In this document: one piece after another, positions 11,664-23,405 of the stretch
How the letters are laid out: each line of letters begins with the position of its first letter
Numbering within the stretch: the first letter of the stretch is position 1
Assembly (NCBI GenBank): GCA_022560025.1
Contig: JAFISE010000009.1
Span: 124,001-188,000 of the forward strand
From: Stagonosporopsis chrysanthemi
Lineage: Eukaryota; Ascomycota; Dothideomycetes; Pleosporales; Didymellaceae
Direction of reading: 5' to 3'
Length of the DNA stretch: 64,000 nucleotides
The notes under the pieces: model-generated
What the model saw: only the letters and a program-made list of their open reading frames with translations
What the model was told of the DNA's origin: nothing
Databases searched by the model: none
Translations under genes and position numbers: made by a program

Positions 11664-13156
11664 CTAACCGCTCCTGATCAGCTGCAGGACATCGTCGACT
11701 TCCTTTGGCGTGGGCGTCAGGTTTTCGCTGCCATTCTCGGTGACGAGCAGGTTGTCTGCAAGGCATTAGCAATCCATTCGACTATTGTTGGCGCTCCGCA
11801 CTCACCCTCAATCCTCACACCGCCCACGGCCCAGTACTTTTCCAGTACCTTCTCGTCAATGTACTGCTTCTGCTTCTCGTCGTTCAAGTACGGCTCAATG
11901 ATGAACCTGCAGAAGTAAATCCCAGGCTCGACTGTGATGACGCTGCGCGCAGGCACGGTTCCTCTGACACGAAGGTAACGGAACATGGTGTCCTTGTCCG
12001 CGTAATTCGCATTGCCGCCGGTATCGTGCGTATCCATACCGAGGTAGTGACCCAGGCCGTGAGGGAAGAACGCAACGCTTGTTCGTGCCTTGAAGAGCTC
12101 CTCGGGGTCGCCCCTCAGGATACCAAGCGCGAGCAGGCCGTCGATGGCAATCTTGTGAGCGAGCTCGTGGATGGAGTCCCATACAGCGCCAGCCTTCAGC
12201 GCAGCAATGCACTCTTTCTGCATGTGAAGGACGAGGTCGTAGATGGCGCGGCTCTCCTCGGTGAAGTGGCCCTGGATGGGAAAGGTTCGGGTGATGTCCG
12301 ACGCGTAGCAGTCAACCTCACATCCCGCATCCAAGAGTAGCAGGTTCTGCTTGTCAATGGGTGCTGCATTGTTGACGTAGTGCAGAGTTGCGCCGTTTGT
12401 ACCGGCTGCCACGATGGAGTGGTAGGCCTGGTTCTTTGCGTTGCGCTCTACGCACGACTTCAGGAAGACGGCCTCGAGCTCGCATTCGTTCCGGGCCTTA
12501 GCAGCTGCCTTCATGACATTAACATGTGCAACGGTCGAGATAGCATTAGCCTTGCGGATAAGCGCGATTTCATAGTCAGTCTTGGTCACACGGCAGTACT
12601 CGATCGCCGGCTTGAGCTCCTTAAGATCCTTCTCCTTGAAGTTGAGGAAGGTGATGTGGTCCGATATCTGCTCCGGGATGGCGTAGATGGTCGACTGCGA
12701 TGTGTCGGTAGAGCTGGCGAGATGCGAGTTGACCTCGGAGGTGGTCTTACAGTCATCGATATCGTACTTTTTCTTAGCCTCGCCAGGGCTCATAGGAAGA
12801 CCAGACCAGATGACCTCGTCAGGCTCAACACCGGGAATGAACAGCGTGAGCTTGTCAGTGCCGATCTCGTATGTGAGATATGAGTCGGGCAGCTCGCATC
12901 CACTGAGGTAGAAGAAGTAGCGCCGTTGCCTTGATCAAGTCGTCAGTCTCGTGATATCGATAAGGAGTGAAAGTTCGCACCTGAACGGTGCCTCGCCATC
13001 GTTGTCCTCGTTCAGCTTCTGCTTCTGGGCCTCGAGGTAGATGGTACCGTTCTTGTCACCGCCCTTCTCAATAATCCACTTGGCGACCTTCCTCGCGTGC
13101 TCCTTGGCCGGGTACTTGCCCTTCAGGACTTCATCATAGTTTTCAGCGATAGCCAT
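11664..13156 (-). CDS. pepP: Xaa-Pro aminopeptidase PEPP (M24B metallopeptidase)
   Basis: Removes N-terminal residues ahead of proline. Exons complement(11664..11755, 11806..12929, 12981..13156), 463 aa from ATG 13156; introns of 50 and 51 bp keep frame (APFR|QRRYFFYLSGC and GGVRIE|DNLLVTENG). The N-terminal AMP_N domain has LEAQKQKLNEDND and FFYLSGCELPDSYL. The C-terminal pita-bread domain shows the dinuclear metal ligands: LLLDAGCEVDCYASDITRTF (two Asp), HGLGHYLGMDTHDTGG (His), ITVEPGIYF (Glu) and GVRIED (Glu). The order and spacing match fungal PEPP closely. No signal peptide at this start. An in-frame ATG at 13306 would add 50 residues resembling a mitochondrial presequence. Confidence 0.93.
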
Positions 13157-13629
13157 CCTGGGAATGGATGCAAGTCCACGGGGCGATTTAAATTGCTTAG
13201 TAAACCCTTCAGAGCTGTAGAAATGGCTTGGTCTGGATGGAAAGCTTCTTCCGCAGTGTGCAAATGGTTGCCAGAAGACGCGCGCGAGCTTCCTGCACCT
13301 GTTCATGTGGCTGTTTGCCCGCGCAGGTGGGGGTAGTGGGGAGAGCTCGAATCTGACCTTGCGGGTAGCTTCGCGTTGCCTCGGCCAGCTTCAAAAGGCA
13401 GGTGCAGAGGCACGGCATGATCAATGCAGATCATTAGTAACACGACAATCGATTGCGATGTAGTGGGGATGAAGTTTTGGTCTCCATTCATGGTATATTG
13501 AACGCTATCAAATTTGAACAACTTCGCCAAAAACGCCATCGGCCACGCACGCGTGCAGGTAATATGCGCGGTCATCCAAATCATTACAACATCTCATATC
13601 AGCTTATACATTTGCGACGTCTTAAGTTA
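13157..13629. other. Spacer between pepP start and the KRE9/KNH1 stop
   Basis: The right half of pepP's possible alternative first exon (to 13306) and its promoter lie here, followed by the 3' flank of the KRE9/KNH1 gene. No independent gene seen. Confidence 0.4.
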
Positions 13630-14533
13630 TTAATCCTTCCATCGGTTCAGAAACTTCTGCATGTCATCTGTAGGGTGGGGAGCAGCCGCGACCTGTTCGA
13701 CCGTCAGTATGCACTCGATGGTGACTCTAATACCGAACTCACCGTGTTCTCAACACTGCTGAATGTCAACGTCTGGCTCTGTGTCATGGTCGACTGGATG
13801 CTCGGGATTGGTAAGGCAGTGGTTGCAGTCCTGACGCTACTCGCAGGGTACAAGGGCTTCGTGTTGGTCGCAGTGATCTTCTTCGGGGGCACTGGTTGCA
13901 TGGGCGCATATCGAATGGTGCCGGTCTGCATTGTGTATGGGACGGCGAAGTCGCCATCTGCTCCTTCTGGGCCCGCTGCGTCGCCGGTGGTGTCCTTGGT
14001 TGCAGGTCCGCTGGTGGAATCGAGCTTGTCGAGGGCTGCCTTCGCGGCAGTGCCCCAAACACCCGTCATGCCGGAGTACGAGAAGCGGTCGGAATACGTG
14101 GTGAGCTCGCCGCCAGTCTTGGCAACGGCGACCATCTTGATGAAGCTGCGCCAAGTATGTCAGAGTTGCTGTTCGAGAGGTGTGCATACGCATTCGGTGC
14201 GACGTACTAGGCATTGGCTGGTGTGCTTGCTCCCGGCAGCCCAGTCTCTACCAGACCAGACGCCTGGTTGCCTCCCAGCGCGAAGTTGCCGGCTGTCGTA
14301 AGGACTTTGATGACCTGCTGCTCTTCGTCTTTCTGTCCACCGCCAACCAGAATGAGCTGGTAGGTTAGCAACTCGCTGATCTTAGGCCCTGTGCCGCCCT
14401 CCTCCCATTCAACCTCAATCGCCGTGCCGGCCTTCAGTTTGTCGCCAGCCGCCGGGCTTTTGAACTTGATTCCGGCGCTCACGAGAGGCGTCAAGGCGGC
14501 GAGCGCAGCGAGAGGGAGCAGTAATCGCGTCAT
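13630..14533 (-). CDS. KRE9/KNH1-family cell-wall beta-1,6-glucan assembly protein
   Basis: Secretory-pathway/cell-wall protein needed for beta-1,6-glucan in yeast. Exons complement(13630..13692, 13743..14145, 14208..14533), 263 aa; introns of 50 and 62 bp keep frame (ANAY|FIKMVAVAK, ENT|VAAAPHPTDD). A clear signal peptide (MTRLLLPLAALAALTPLVSAG) precedes an Ig-like domain (IKFKSPAAGDKLKAG...TAIEVEWEE). The C-terminal KRE9 domain has the signature GTIRYAPMQPVPPKKITATN and TKPLYPAS, ending MQKFLNRWKD. Splicing reveals the family's short C-terminal tail, which confirms the 3' exon. Gene neighbours are not functionally related. Confidence 0.9.
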
Positions 14534-15216
14534 AGCGAGGGCGGTATGCTGTGGGCGAAGTGCAGTGCTGAGTCTGAGGCTGGTGGACGATGTGCGCGGG
14601 TGGCAATCGGCCTTAATAATGAGCGTGTCTCCGTGAACGTGATCGCGGGGTAGTGTGCAAGGAAGTGCAGCGCGTTGGGGTATCGTAGACGCGGTTAACG
14701 TCGTGCACGCTGAGCTTGAATTCTAGAAGGTGGCTTGCCGCCAGGGGCACGACTGCGGCAGTGACGATCGCCTAGCGCACAAGCGGCAGGGATATGCATT
14801 CCTTGTGCACGACGCGCGCTCTCAACATGTGCGGTTGCCAGTCATTTGCTTGGAAGGAAAGTATTCATGCTCTACGGTAGGTGAAAGATTCAATTCGTGG
14901 CTTGAGGGCACAGTTGCACGGGTTCTGACCGAGTTGGGAGGTAGCTATCTTATGAAGTAGTGGTATTTGAGTATTATAGATCAGCCATCTTGTATTGATG
15001 GCTGCAGGATGTATTCAACGTGCGAACACGGAGAACCGTGGGAAAGCGCATGGTCGATTGCCAGCTCCCGAAAATATCAAAAGGCCGCCCGTGTGACCTA
15101 TCTCACACGAGGGCGCCAAAATGCCGCTGTTTTGTTGCTTGAACGCCGTCGCATGCTCAATCGAATATCCTAGACGATCGACAAAGGAAACGTGACAAGG
15201 AAACGCTTCGCGATAA
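14534..15216. other. Intergenic spacer, no gene recognised
   Basis: Promoter side of the KRE9/KNH1 gene and 3' flank of the cyclin gene. Only short open frames without signatures. Confidence 0.4.
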
Positions 15217-16194
15217 CTATGCAGCAACTTCTCGTCGAAGCTTGGGTTTGCCCAGCTTCAGGTTAAATGACGGTGGCAGCTTGCTCGTCATGGTGGCTGC
15301 CTGTCCCGCCTTCTGGAGCGAGATGGTGAGGTCCTTGAGCTTCTCGGGCGAGAAGATCTGGACGTTGAACGAAAGGAGGAACTCCACACAAAGCTCTAAT
15401 CGGCAAAGCGCGCCTTCATCTACGCCGCCAACTGCAGCGAACCGCTTCTGTGGCCAACGGTGGTCCTCGAGCGCCTTCATTGCAACCAGTGCGCATGCAA
15501 GGATGAGACGGTGCATCGTGCGGAAGGTTAGAGGAACCACTTTATCGATGACGCAAAGGCGGAGAATGTAGGATCCAGCGGCGAGCCAGACAGCTGTTGA
15601 GAGTGGGCAGTACTTCTGGATGCGGTTCATGTACTCTTCCACGCCCACTTTCGGGACGGTTTTCGAAAAGAACTTTCTCGCCATGTTTGCCCGCTGCAGG
15701 TGCTCCGGTAGCGCGCCGGCGCCGATGTCGTGTGCGATTGTGGGTTCGTCGTGCTCTGCTTCTGGTGGCGACAATTGCGTTTGATGGTGATTTTCCTTGT
15801 CCGCTGGGATGGGTGTTGCGGGCCTGGAAGACATGCGACGATGACCTTTGAGTGCAGCGAGGTTGTCCTTGGAGATGCTTCGTGTTAGGGGTGGTGTTGC
15901 AGGTACATCGCCGGCTGCATTCGCCATAGCGATGATTGCCCGTGCAATCAATTTCATAGCAGACTCTCGTGGCATCGTGCAGACATCCAACTCTTCCTCG
16001 TTCGCAGGTGGTGATGGGGCTTCTTGCAACGTCAAACTCCCAAACTCCGGCAAGACACCAGCATCGCCGGCTGGATTCGGCGCCGAAGGTGGCTCCATGG
16101 CTCTTTCAGACGGCACTTCTCGCAACCGAAATATCAAGTGCTCTGGATGCACTTGAGGAAAAGTGTGAGGCGTCGGGTTACAGACTTGAAGCAT
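15217..16194 (-). CDS. PHO80-like (PREG-type) Pho85 cyclin
   Basis: Single exon, 325 aa. Predicted regulatory cyclin for a Pho85-class kinase, as in PHO80/PREG control of the phosphate response. The N-terminal ~150 residues are Pro/Ser/Thr-rich and likely disordered. The cyclin box follows with the characteristic block VEEYMNRIQKYCPLSTAVWL, then SYILRLCVIDKVVPLTFRTM, LILACALVAMKALEDH and VDEGALCRLELCVEFLLSFN. The C-terminus is Lys/Arg-rich (LGKPKLRRE), possibly nuclear-localising. Start: the first ATG is 16194; an internal ATG at 16098 (MEPPSAPNP) is an equally plausible start that would drop 32 residues. Other Pcl-type cyclins cannot be excluded. Confidence 0.8.
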   Translation of the reverse strand: MLQVCNPTPHTFPQVHPEHLIFRLREVPSERAMEPPSAPNPAGDAGVLPEFGSLTLQEAPSPPANEEELDVCTMPRESAMKLIARAIIAMANAAGDVPATPPLTRSISKDNLAALKGHRRMSSRPATPIPADKENHHQTQLSPPEAEHDEPTIAHDIGAGALPEHLQRANMARKFFSKTVPKVGVEEYMNRIQKYCPLSTAVWLAAGSYILRLCVIDKVVPLTFRTMHRLILACALVAMKALEDHRWPQKRFAAVGGVDEGALCRLELCVEFLLSFNVQIFSPEKLKDLTISLQKAGQAATMTSKLPPSFNLKLGKPKLRREVAA

Positions 16195-16499
16195 TGGGCC
16201 AGAGCTGGTTGTTGCCGGTGTTGACCGATGTTTTGGACGGACTTCTGATGCGAGAAAGTTAAAGTTAAGGAGTAAGATAGTTTCGCGACTGATATTTAAA
16301 CGTTTTTCTTCAGGAGTGGCAATGGCGGTCGATGTGGTTCAAGTAGGTACAGTACGGCTGATCTTGGCCGAGGGCTGGGGTCAGGCGGTAATGGCGTCGA
16401 TGGTAGGGCTCCAATGGGTCCAGGCGGTGAAGTATTGTTTCGCAGCGTCAGGTAGCAATTGCGGCGGTTCAGACGATGGTATGACTGGGTCGAAGGTGG

Positions 16500-16536
16500 T
16501 TGATGTAGGTGATTGATGTAGGTGATTGATGTAGGT
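16500..16536 (+). repeat. 13-bp tandem repeat, about 2.9 copies
   Basis: Unit TTGATGTAGGTGA repeated almost three times, in the spacer upstream of the cyclin gene. No function apparent. Confidence 0.7.
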
Positions 16537-19500
16537 GTAGTCGGAGGAAATAGCTATGAGAAGATTGGCCGTCCAAAGAGGTCAAGTGACGCTAAGGGGA
16601 TTTCCGTCTTGTCTCAAAAGGGTGGCCGACAGTACTTCACGATCGTATCCGAAGCACGGATGCCTACTACAGTAGCAGCGGAGGCCATGCGGTAGCGTAT
16701 TGAGGCTGTTTTAGTCGCGTCTACTGCCAACACGCGATCAAAACGGACCTAGAGCACGGCGAGGAAATTGGCAGATGTGCTGGCGAGGTCACGGTAGAGG
16801 ACGATTACCTCCGTGGAGGGCTGCAGAGCGAGCTGCGTCGAGGCGAAGACCAGGGCTGGTCTCGTGCAGTGCAGAAAAGGGCTAGCCCCTGATGGGAAGA
16901 CGGGCCGGGGGCAAAGACGCAGAACAAAGTGTCCCGAGCTGGTACTTGATGCATATACCTATAGACAGGAAGCCGTTGGCAATGAAGTTCGGAGGCGTGA
17001 TTGGCGGCTTATTGAGATTTAAAAGAGTCAGCGATCCGCATGTGGTGGTTGCAGCGGAGGGAGGCCCGGAAAGCGAGACGTTCACTGCGGGGGTCGGCCG
17101 CGGCTCAGCTGCAGGGTCCTGACAGGGACCGTAAACGAGGAAAACAAACAGCAGCAGACACGCGCGAGTGGGTTGCAGGTGGTTCCATGTGTGGACTCTG
17201 TGGAGTCGGCGTGCGCACCCAGCAAGGGAAATTGGGCTGCGGCGGGCCAGACTTCTTCCAGCACCTCCTGGGCCCGGAATTTCATGTCCGTGGCTATGCT
17301 GTACCTCGGGCAATTGCTCCACCTTCCGACCATCGCTGGACACAGAGCGCGCCTACAGACTGCACGTCTAGTACGCGCAATCTTGTCTGGCTAGCAGCAC
17401 CTGGCGGGCGACCTCACGGTGACGACTGTTCGCCAGGCCGAGGCTAATGCACGGCTTGCCTGACTGGGACGACATTTGACCATCTTCCGACAAGCAGCAG
17501 CCAGCGGCATTTTCCTGCAGCACACCCTCACAGCAACCCGCTGTGCAGAACGTCAACGTGCATCGCGGCACCGGGACCCACGAATCTGGGGATCGCACAA
17601 CACATGGCCAATCGACATTCGGCATGACTGACTACAGCAGCTAATATCCCGCACCTCTAGCTGCGAAGTTCGTCTTTGTTCGAAACAGGCTCTGAGTACT
17701 TCATTTGTAACGCTACCACTGGACAGCAAGTCGGACCGGGGGAGCCGCTGCCAGCAAACATTACCTCTCTTGTGCCGCTATGAAAGGCCGCGGTGCATTT
17801 GCACGAGACGCAGCTGATGGAGTGGCATGTGAATACGGAACACTACTTGAAATCCGGACCTTGAACACGAGGCTGATAGCGCGGTTCTTCGTGTATTCCA
17901 CATCGTTTAAGCAACGGTTGAACCTAAAAGCTGCTCATCAATTACAGTCCACTTTTATCCGATACTGTACATATGTACGCGGCACGTTAAGTGGGCTCAG
18001 CACATGCTTTCAGTGTCCTGGCCCGCTCTCAGCCTGCCCTCAGCCTGCGACCGTGCTGGGCTTCATGGATGTTGGGACCATTATCGCACGCTCTCGCACA
18101 TGCCAATGTGAACACGCCTACGCTAGGTTGGTTATCTTGATCGCATCCTAGCCTATCGCAGCCTGCAGCCGCCTGTTCAGCCTTGGACTGTCTTCCGATG
18201 AGCCATCGATACATGAGCAGGATGCATTCCAGCGCACCGTCTCCTCAACAAGTGGTCGCTGCAGTGTAGCGCGGTATCAGATCAAGATTACACTACCTTG
18301 TCCCTGCGTCCGCCGCTAGCTTTGGTACGCTGACGTCAACCTACAGCACTGGAGAGCTTAAGGGTTGCTGCAAGTTGATGCCATCCAGCGGAGCGAGGGC
18401 CGGGATTAGCAAATCGGCTGCAACACCATGAGTGGCTGGCATCGTGGTGTTTGGGAAAGCTTGTCAGCCTTTTCCATGCAGGCTTTGGTGCTGGTCTGTT
18501 GCGCTGGAACCGTAGCCCTGACAACATCCACAAATGGACCGCACGGCATGATCGAACAACGTCGGCGTTTACTTCGAGACCAGCTCATGTTTCTTCTTGT
18601 CGAAACACGAGTTACCTTAGCGTCTCCACACGACACATGCCATATCTGGAGCCACCAGCGGTTTCGTTGTCTTTACGAACAACCTAAGCGTGTAAAGCAC
18701 TCTCCGCAATTTGTCGGACGCGGCCTCCATTGATATCTAACAGTCCACCAGCAGTGCATTCCGTTGGCGTCAACACGCCGCGAACGCCATGCTATGAAAA
18801 TATACATCTAACAATGTAGCCTTTGCTTGAAAAGAAAACCCCCACGCAGCTGCAGACTCGGCCTGGACGGTCTTACATCAACCTTATTCACTGACTAAGT
18901 CGCCCTTAGGTCCTCCTCCATCTCCGTTCCCGGACCGTACCGCACCGCAGTTGCACACCTTTCATCCGTATTCGCTACAGTTTCGCGCTTCAAACATCAA
19001 TAGTAATGTGTTATCAGATACCGTCTCGATCCACAAAGCACGCAGCACACCAGAGAACGATGGCCAGCATGTCGATTCAATTTAAGGCGCTGGTACTGCC
19101 CACACAACAATCGCGGGTTTACGGCATTACGCACGCCCCTCACCGTGTCCTGCGCACATCGCACCTACCTCGCCACACAGATCGACACAAGATGGTGAGC
19201 GCTGCATCTCACCTATTTTGCACAGATGTCCCACACTCCCTGCCTGCTAACCCTAACGCGCATTTGCAATCATCATAGATGTAGAGACAGCCTCAAGTTG
19301 GCTCCAGTGTTGAGAGCGTTTCCAGTGCATCAGCTCTCGCTCGATCACGGAGGTATTAGCAAGTGTGAACGCACGACGCCATAAGATGTGGCGGTTCTGT
19401 CAAAGGGAGGGTAGCCACCCAGAAGCAGTGCGCCCTACGCCCTCAATCTCCTCAGCCAGAGACGCCGTAACAGCAGCCTGCTATTACTGCGCTATACATC

Positions 19501-19996
19501 AAGCAGCAACAGCGTAACAAGAGCATGGAATGGTGCCGAGGGCAAACATGAAAGCCTGCCGGAAGAGCCGGGCTAGATCTGCTCGTGCCAACTAAGGACG
19601 GGAGTGGGTGCGTTGGAGACACCGTCGTGAGAGGGGTTGTGGTGCAAGAGCGCAATGCAGAAGAGGGGCTGAATGTTCATATCAAAACGTCAGGGTGGGA
19701 ACACCTACTGTATGGACTTGAGTTCGCACCGCGGCTTGACAGGCTGTGTAAAGATGCCCTTTCTGGACGAGAGCGGAGCAGGCACCGTCCGTGGACCAGC
19801 GTGGTACAAGGCATGGTGATTACAGAGCTGCGGATGTCCCGGCTATTGTCTTGACGCACACTGGCACCACCGACAGAGGTACTTTTTTGGTCAGCGACAG
19901 AGATCAGCTTGCTATACAGTCTGCTATCAGCAGTAGAAATCCGGACTGCTTTGGAGCGTTTCAGCCTTGTAAGCTTGATGGGTCTGAACATGCATA

Positions 19997-20023
19997 TGTG
20001 TGTGTGTGTGTGTGTGTGTGTGT
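19997..20023 (+). repeat. (TG)n microsatellite
   Basis: Uninterrupted TG dinucleotide run of about 13 units in a gene-poor spacer. Confidence 0.95.
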
Positions 20024-20330
20024 ACCAGAAGTTACACAGACGCAAAGGGACAGCCCAGCCCGTATTGGTTGACAAACAGTCAGAGTTGATGTTAATGTAC
20101 TGTGCTCTTGCACTCCATATCCATCACAAATCCGTCTTCGACGCTCGACAGCATTCAGTCTTTGAATCCTGCGATGTAGAAACTGGAGCGTGGCCATTGC
20201 TTGGTTTTACAACGCCGTACACCTCACTTGATTTTGCCTTCACAGAGCTCCAGCCTCCACTTAGCTTTGCCATGGACAAATGCGCTCATGCTCCCCATAT
20301 ACAACGGCTTTACACGGCCCCAAGCACCAC

Positions 20331-21465
20331 CTAGACCTGGCTTAACCGCGCCCTCTTCCTTGTACTTCCAGGAACGACACTCGGCCCACCGCGTCCAGGC
20401 CCCTCGTCCGCCGCGCGCCCGCGGCTCTTCTCCTGCTGATCCAGCACCAGCTGCAGCACATCGTACGAAAATTGGGGGAACTCGAGACACATGGCCTTGA
20501 ACTCGGGTTCCGCGTCGTGGCGCAGGCTGTAGCTGCGGGTCGCCCAGAAAGCGGCGACGGGCTTGCGGATCGTCTGGTCCTCGGGGCTGGACTCCTTGTA
20601 CACGAAGCGCGCGTAGGCGAGCTCGCCCTTGGCGGTTGACGCGGTGCGGTGGATCTTGGAGTGTGCGAGGGATTTGAGCTCGGGGAGCCCCAGGCGCTCG
20701 GCCAGTGTGTAGACGCGGGCATGCACCAGCAGGCCAGCGCCGTCATCGTCGGGGATGGGTTGGCGCGAATCTTTCTCCAAGGGCGCGTCGCGCGCGGACG
20801 AGGTCTTTTTGGGGAAGTATTCCCCGGTGTAGAGGTACTCGATCACAGAGCCCATGGCATCGACATCGCAGTCGGAGAAGGAGATTTGGCGCGCCTGGAC
20901 GTGATCAGTAGGTGTGTGAGCTGCTGGGGAGGGGGAAAACGTACACTCCCCGGCGCAAAGGCCTCGATATGCTTTGCAAATTCTGGAGACTTGACAATGA
21001 CGGCCTCGTGGGCTGAGTATGTGGTTTTGGTCTCGCCGCTGCCAACGAGCACTTCGACGATCGGGCTCTTCACCAGACTGGGGTCATCAGTCCTTTGTTC
21101 GGGCTAAGGTGTTGCACAAGCTGTGCTAGACTGCTGGGAGCTGCAAGCTGCAAGCACGCCGGCTTGCGCGATCGAACCCTGCTAGGCTTGTTGCGCGCGA
21201 CTCTGCGCCAGCCCAGCCTTCGATCCGTTGCTGAGCGGTCCATACCAGGCATCGCCTCGGTTGCGCCCTTCCAATTGCTATGTTCTTGAATCTCCATGCG
21301 AAAACACACTTACTCAGCAAAAAGTACCAGCTTCGGCGCCTCAGGCTCAAGCTGCGTCAAGGTGGTGTCCTCGCCCTCGCCTGCCTCAGCCGCAACCTCT
21401 TCTCCCATCTCAACGTCAGCGGCAGGTGTGCCCTCAATAGGCGTCGGCTGCTCGGAATTGGCCAT
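20331..21465 (-). CDS. BTB/POZ domain protein
   Basis: Exons complement(20331..20894, 20945..21077, 21314..21465), 282 aa. The N-terminal exon is acidic (MANSEQPTPIEG... AEAGEGEDTTLTQLEP) and ends in KLVLFA; the second exon starts with DLVKSPIVEVLVGSG. The BTB core reads KTTYSAHEAVIVKSPEFAKHI, then SFSDCDVDAMGSVIEYLYTGEY, matching fungal BTB proteins that may act as cullin-3 adaptors or in protein-protein contacts. The tail (AADEGPGRGGPS...RKRARLSQV) is basic. The 50-bp second intron is solid; the first intron is unusually long for this window (236 bp) and its acceptor was chosen because CCCCAG keeps frame. Adaptor function is inference from the fold. Confidence 0.8.
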
Positions 21466-22081
21466 CTCAACGTGTATACAACAAAAAGAAGCGGTGCGTG
21501 GGGAAACGAATGTGGAGCTTTGGGTAGCTCAAGCTGTGTGATGTGAGCGATTGCTTGTGCGAAAGCGTGTCAAGAGGTGGAAGGCGTGTTGGGAGGTAGC
21601 TGAAGGTCAATTGGTGTATGTGAAGGTGTTTCGGCGCGTGAGAGATCGGACGGGTTGACGTACTTTGTTGTTGTTGGCGGTTGGGAGGGCTGGTGAGAGC
21701 TTGGGTGAGACGCGGTACTGAGAGCTTCACGGGCTAATGCAGGAACAGTTTAGCGCGTTATCGAAGCTTGTGCACCTTTTCGAGCTCCAACATCCAATTG
21801 TGCCTTTGGTAAGACTCATACTCAGAAGTGCTGATCCACGCGTGCGATCGTCTCTCAGAAAAACACGAGGTAAACACAGATCTTATAGACCCTAAGTTTG
21901 AGTAACGTGATCATAATATTGCATCCAGAGGTATCTATAGATGCGCAGCTATGCAAAAGTCAAAGGGTGTATCTCTAGCAACGCCGATCCTATGCCGCCA
22001 AAAATACATGGCATATGTTAAAAAGGGTAGATGTCGAAGTATAGTTATCTTTTCACACAACATGCAAACACAACAGTGTAT
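21466..22081. other. Intergenic spacer, no gene recognised
   Basis: Promoter of the BTB gene and 3' flank of the PAP2 gene. Nothing else supported. Confidence 0.4.
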
Positions 22082-23405
22082 CTACAAGCGACCGCCGCGC
22101 TCATGAAATCGGTCGCCGGTGGTGGGAGTGGGCTTATCTGCCCGGATAATGTAAAGAAGGAGGTCCTCCAGCGGAATGAAGACGTAGAAGATTTTGTTGC
22201 ATAGGAATGCGAGCACAACGAATGATGTCGCGACCATGGCGTCCATGAAATAGTGGTTGGCGGTCGCAACAATGGTGATGAGAATAAATGATGGGTATCC
22301 AAGGCCGAGGCAAAGATAGAAGAGCTTCCAGAACGCGTTCTTGCGCACCTCACCGCGCTCGAGCGTGCGGCGGAAGAGTCCGGAATGGTATATCATAGTC
22401 ATGCCGATGCAGAACGAGTAGCCAAAGTGCATGGACGGCATCGCGGCTAGCTGGTTGACGTACTTGCCGCTCATCCACACACTCTGCGCATCGTCATGGC
22501 GAACGGTGTCCAAGAAGCCGTATTTAGAGGGAAGCAGGCGGGGCGGCATGCAGGGGTAGATGACAAAGGTGATGAATGCGCAGAAGTTGGTCAAGGTTAA
22601 CGTTCGGCGAGCAATAGCGAATGTGTCGAATGAAGGTGCAACGTAGTAGTACCAGCAGATAAAGCTGCGAATCATTAGCTTGTGCGCACTTCATGTATCA
22701 CAGCATATACTCACCCAACGGTGCCGGGAATGTGAATAAGAGCATAGCACTTGTTCAGGACTGTGAGCGCATCCTGGTGCCCATGCATGAACCACTGTTG
22801 AACACTCTGCTCACGGACGGGAAAGAGAAAGCTTAGCATGCCGTACTCTTCCGCTTCCAGAACTGCGATTCCATGCTCTTGCGAGACATCCCAGATGCCC
22901 CTGCCGGCGAACAATTTTGCTGACAGGACTGCGGTAAGACGGTAGAAGGCGTAGTTGATGACCCAGTAGAACATCTCTATCAAGAATGGGAAGCGCTGCA
23001 AGATACGGCTGTGTATGTTGTTCCTGAAGCGCGAGGTATTGGGCGTGATGACCTTGGTGCAGCACAGCTTTCGTACCTTGGGAGGGTACTTTGCTGTATT
23101 GACATCACTGACGTCGTTATCATCGTCCGAGGGATATGATAGGAGCGCATCCGAGGAGCCCTGCGAGTCGCTGTCGAGATATCCAACGTTGCTGCCCGTC
23201 GATCGGTCGAATATTCTGAAGTTGCGTCGTCGTGTGAGAGCCATAGCGCCGAAGAGAATGCTCGCGACCATCTACTTGAGCATTAGCACACCGTCCCATG
23301 TACTTCCAGACGATCCACAGACGATCGCGAGTCACTTACCAGAGGCTCGGCCCACCCCGGCAGCTTCCATGCAGGCTTGCTGCTCCATTCTGGCTCGTTG
23401 GCCAT
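22082..23405 (-). CDS. PAP2-superfamily membrane protein (AUR1/IPT1-like phosphotransferase)
   Basis: Exons complement(22082..22664, 22715..23271, 23340..23405), 401 aa; introns of 50 and 68 bp keep frame. A short first exon encodes MANEPEWSSKPAWKLPGWAEPL. The second exon begins with a hydrophobic segment, then a cytosolic-looking acidic Ser/Asp stretch, then membrane segments. The third exon has the PAP2 motifs: NQLAAMPSMHFGYSF (PSMH, catalytic His) and TIVATANHYFMDA (His and Asp). These resemble inositolphosphoryl-ceramide synthase and related lipid phosphatases; about six membrane helices are expected in the ER/Golgi. True AUR1 orthology is not claimed, because the family has several fungal branches. 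Confidence 0.78.

Larger units (their letters stand above)
16195..20330. other. Gene-poor region of about 4.1 kb
   Basis: No frame in this stretch has a recognisable domain or convincing splice partner; open frames reach at most about 150 codons and overlap on several frames. It contains a 13-bp tandem repeat (16500-16536) and a (TG)n microsatellite (19997-20023). The left ~300 bp is the cyclin promoter. No tRNA or transposon signature was seen by eye. A non-coding RNA or decayed element cannot be excluded. Confidence 0.4.

Noticed and set aside
19006..19278. 90-codon open frame in the gene-poor block
   Set aside because: No signature, His/Arg-rich, no promoter or splice evidence.
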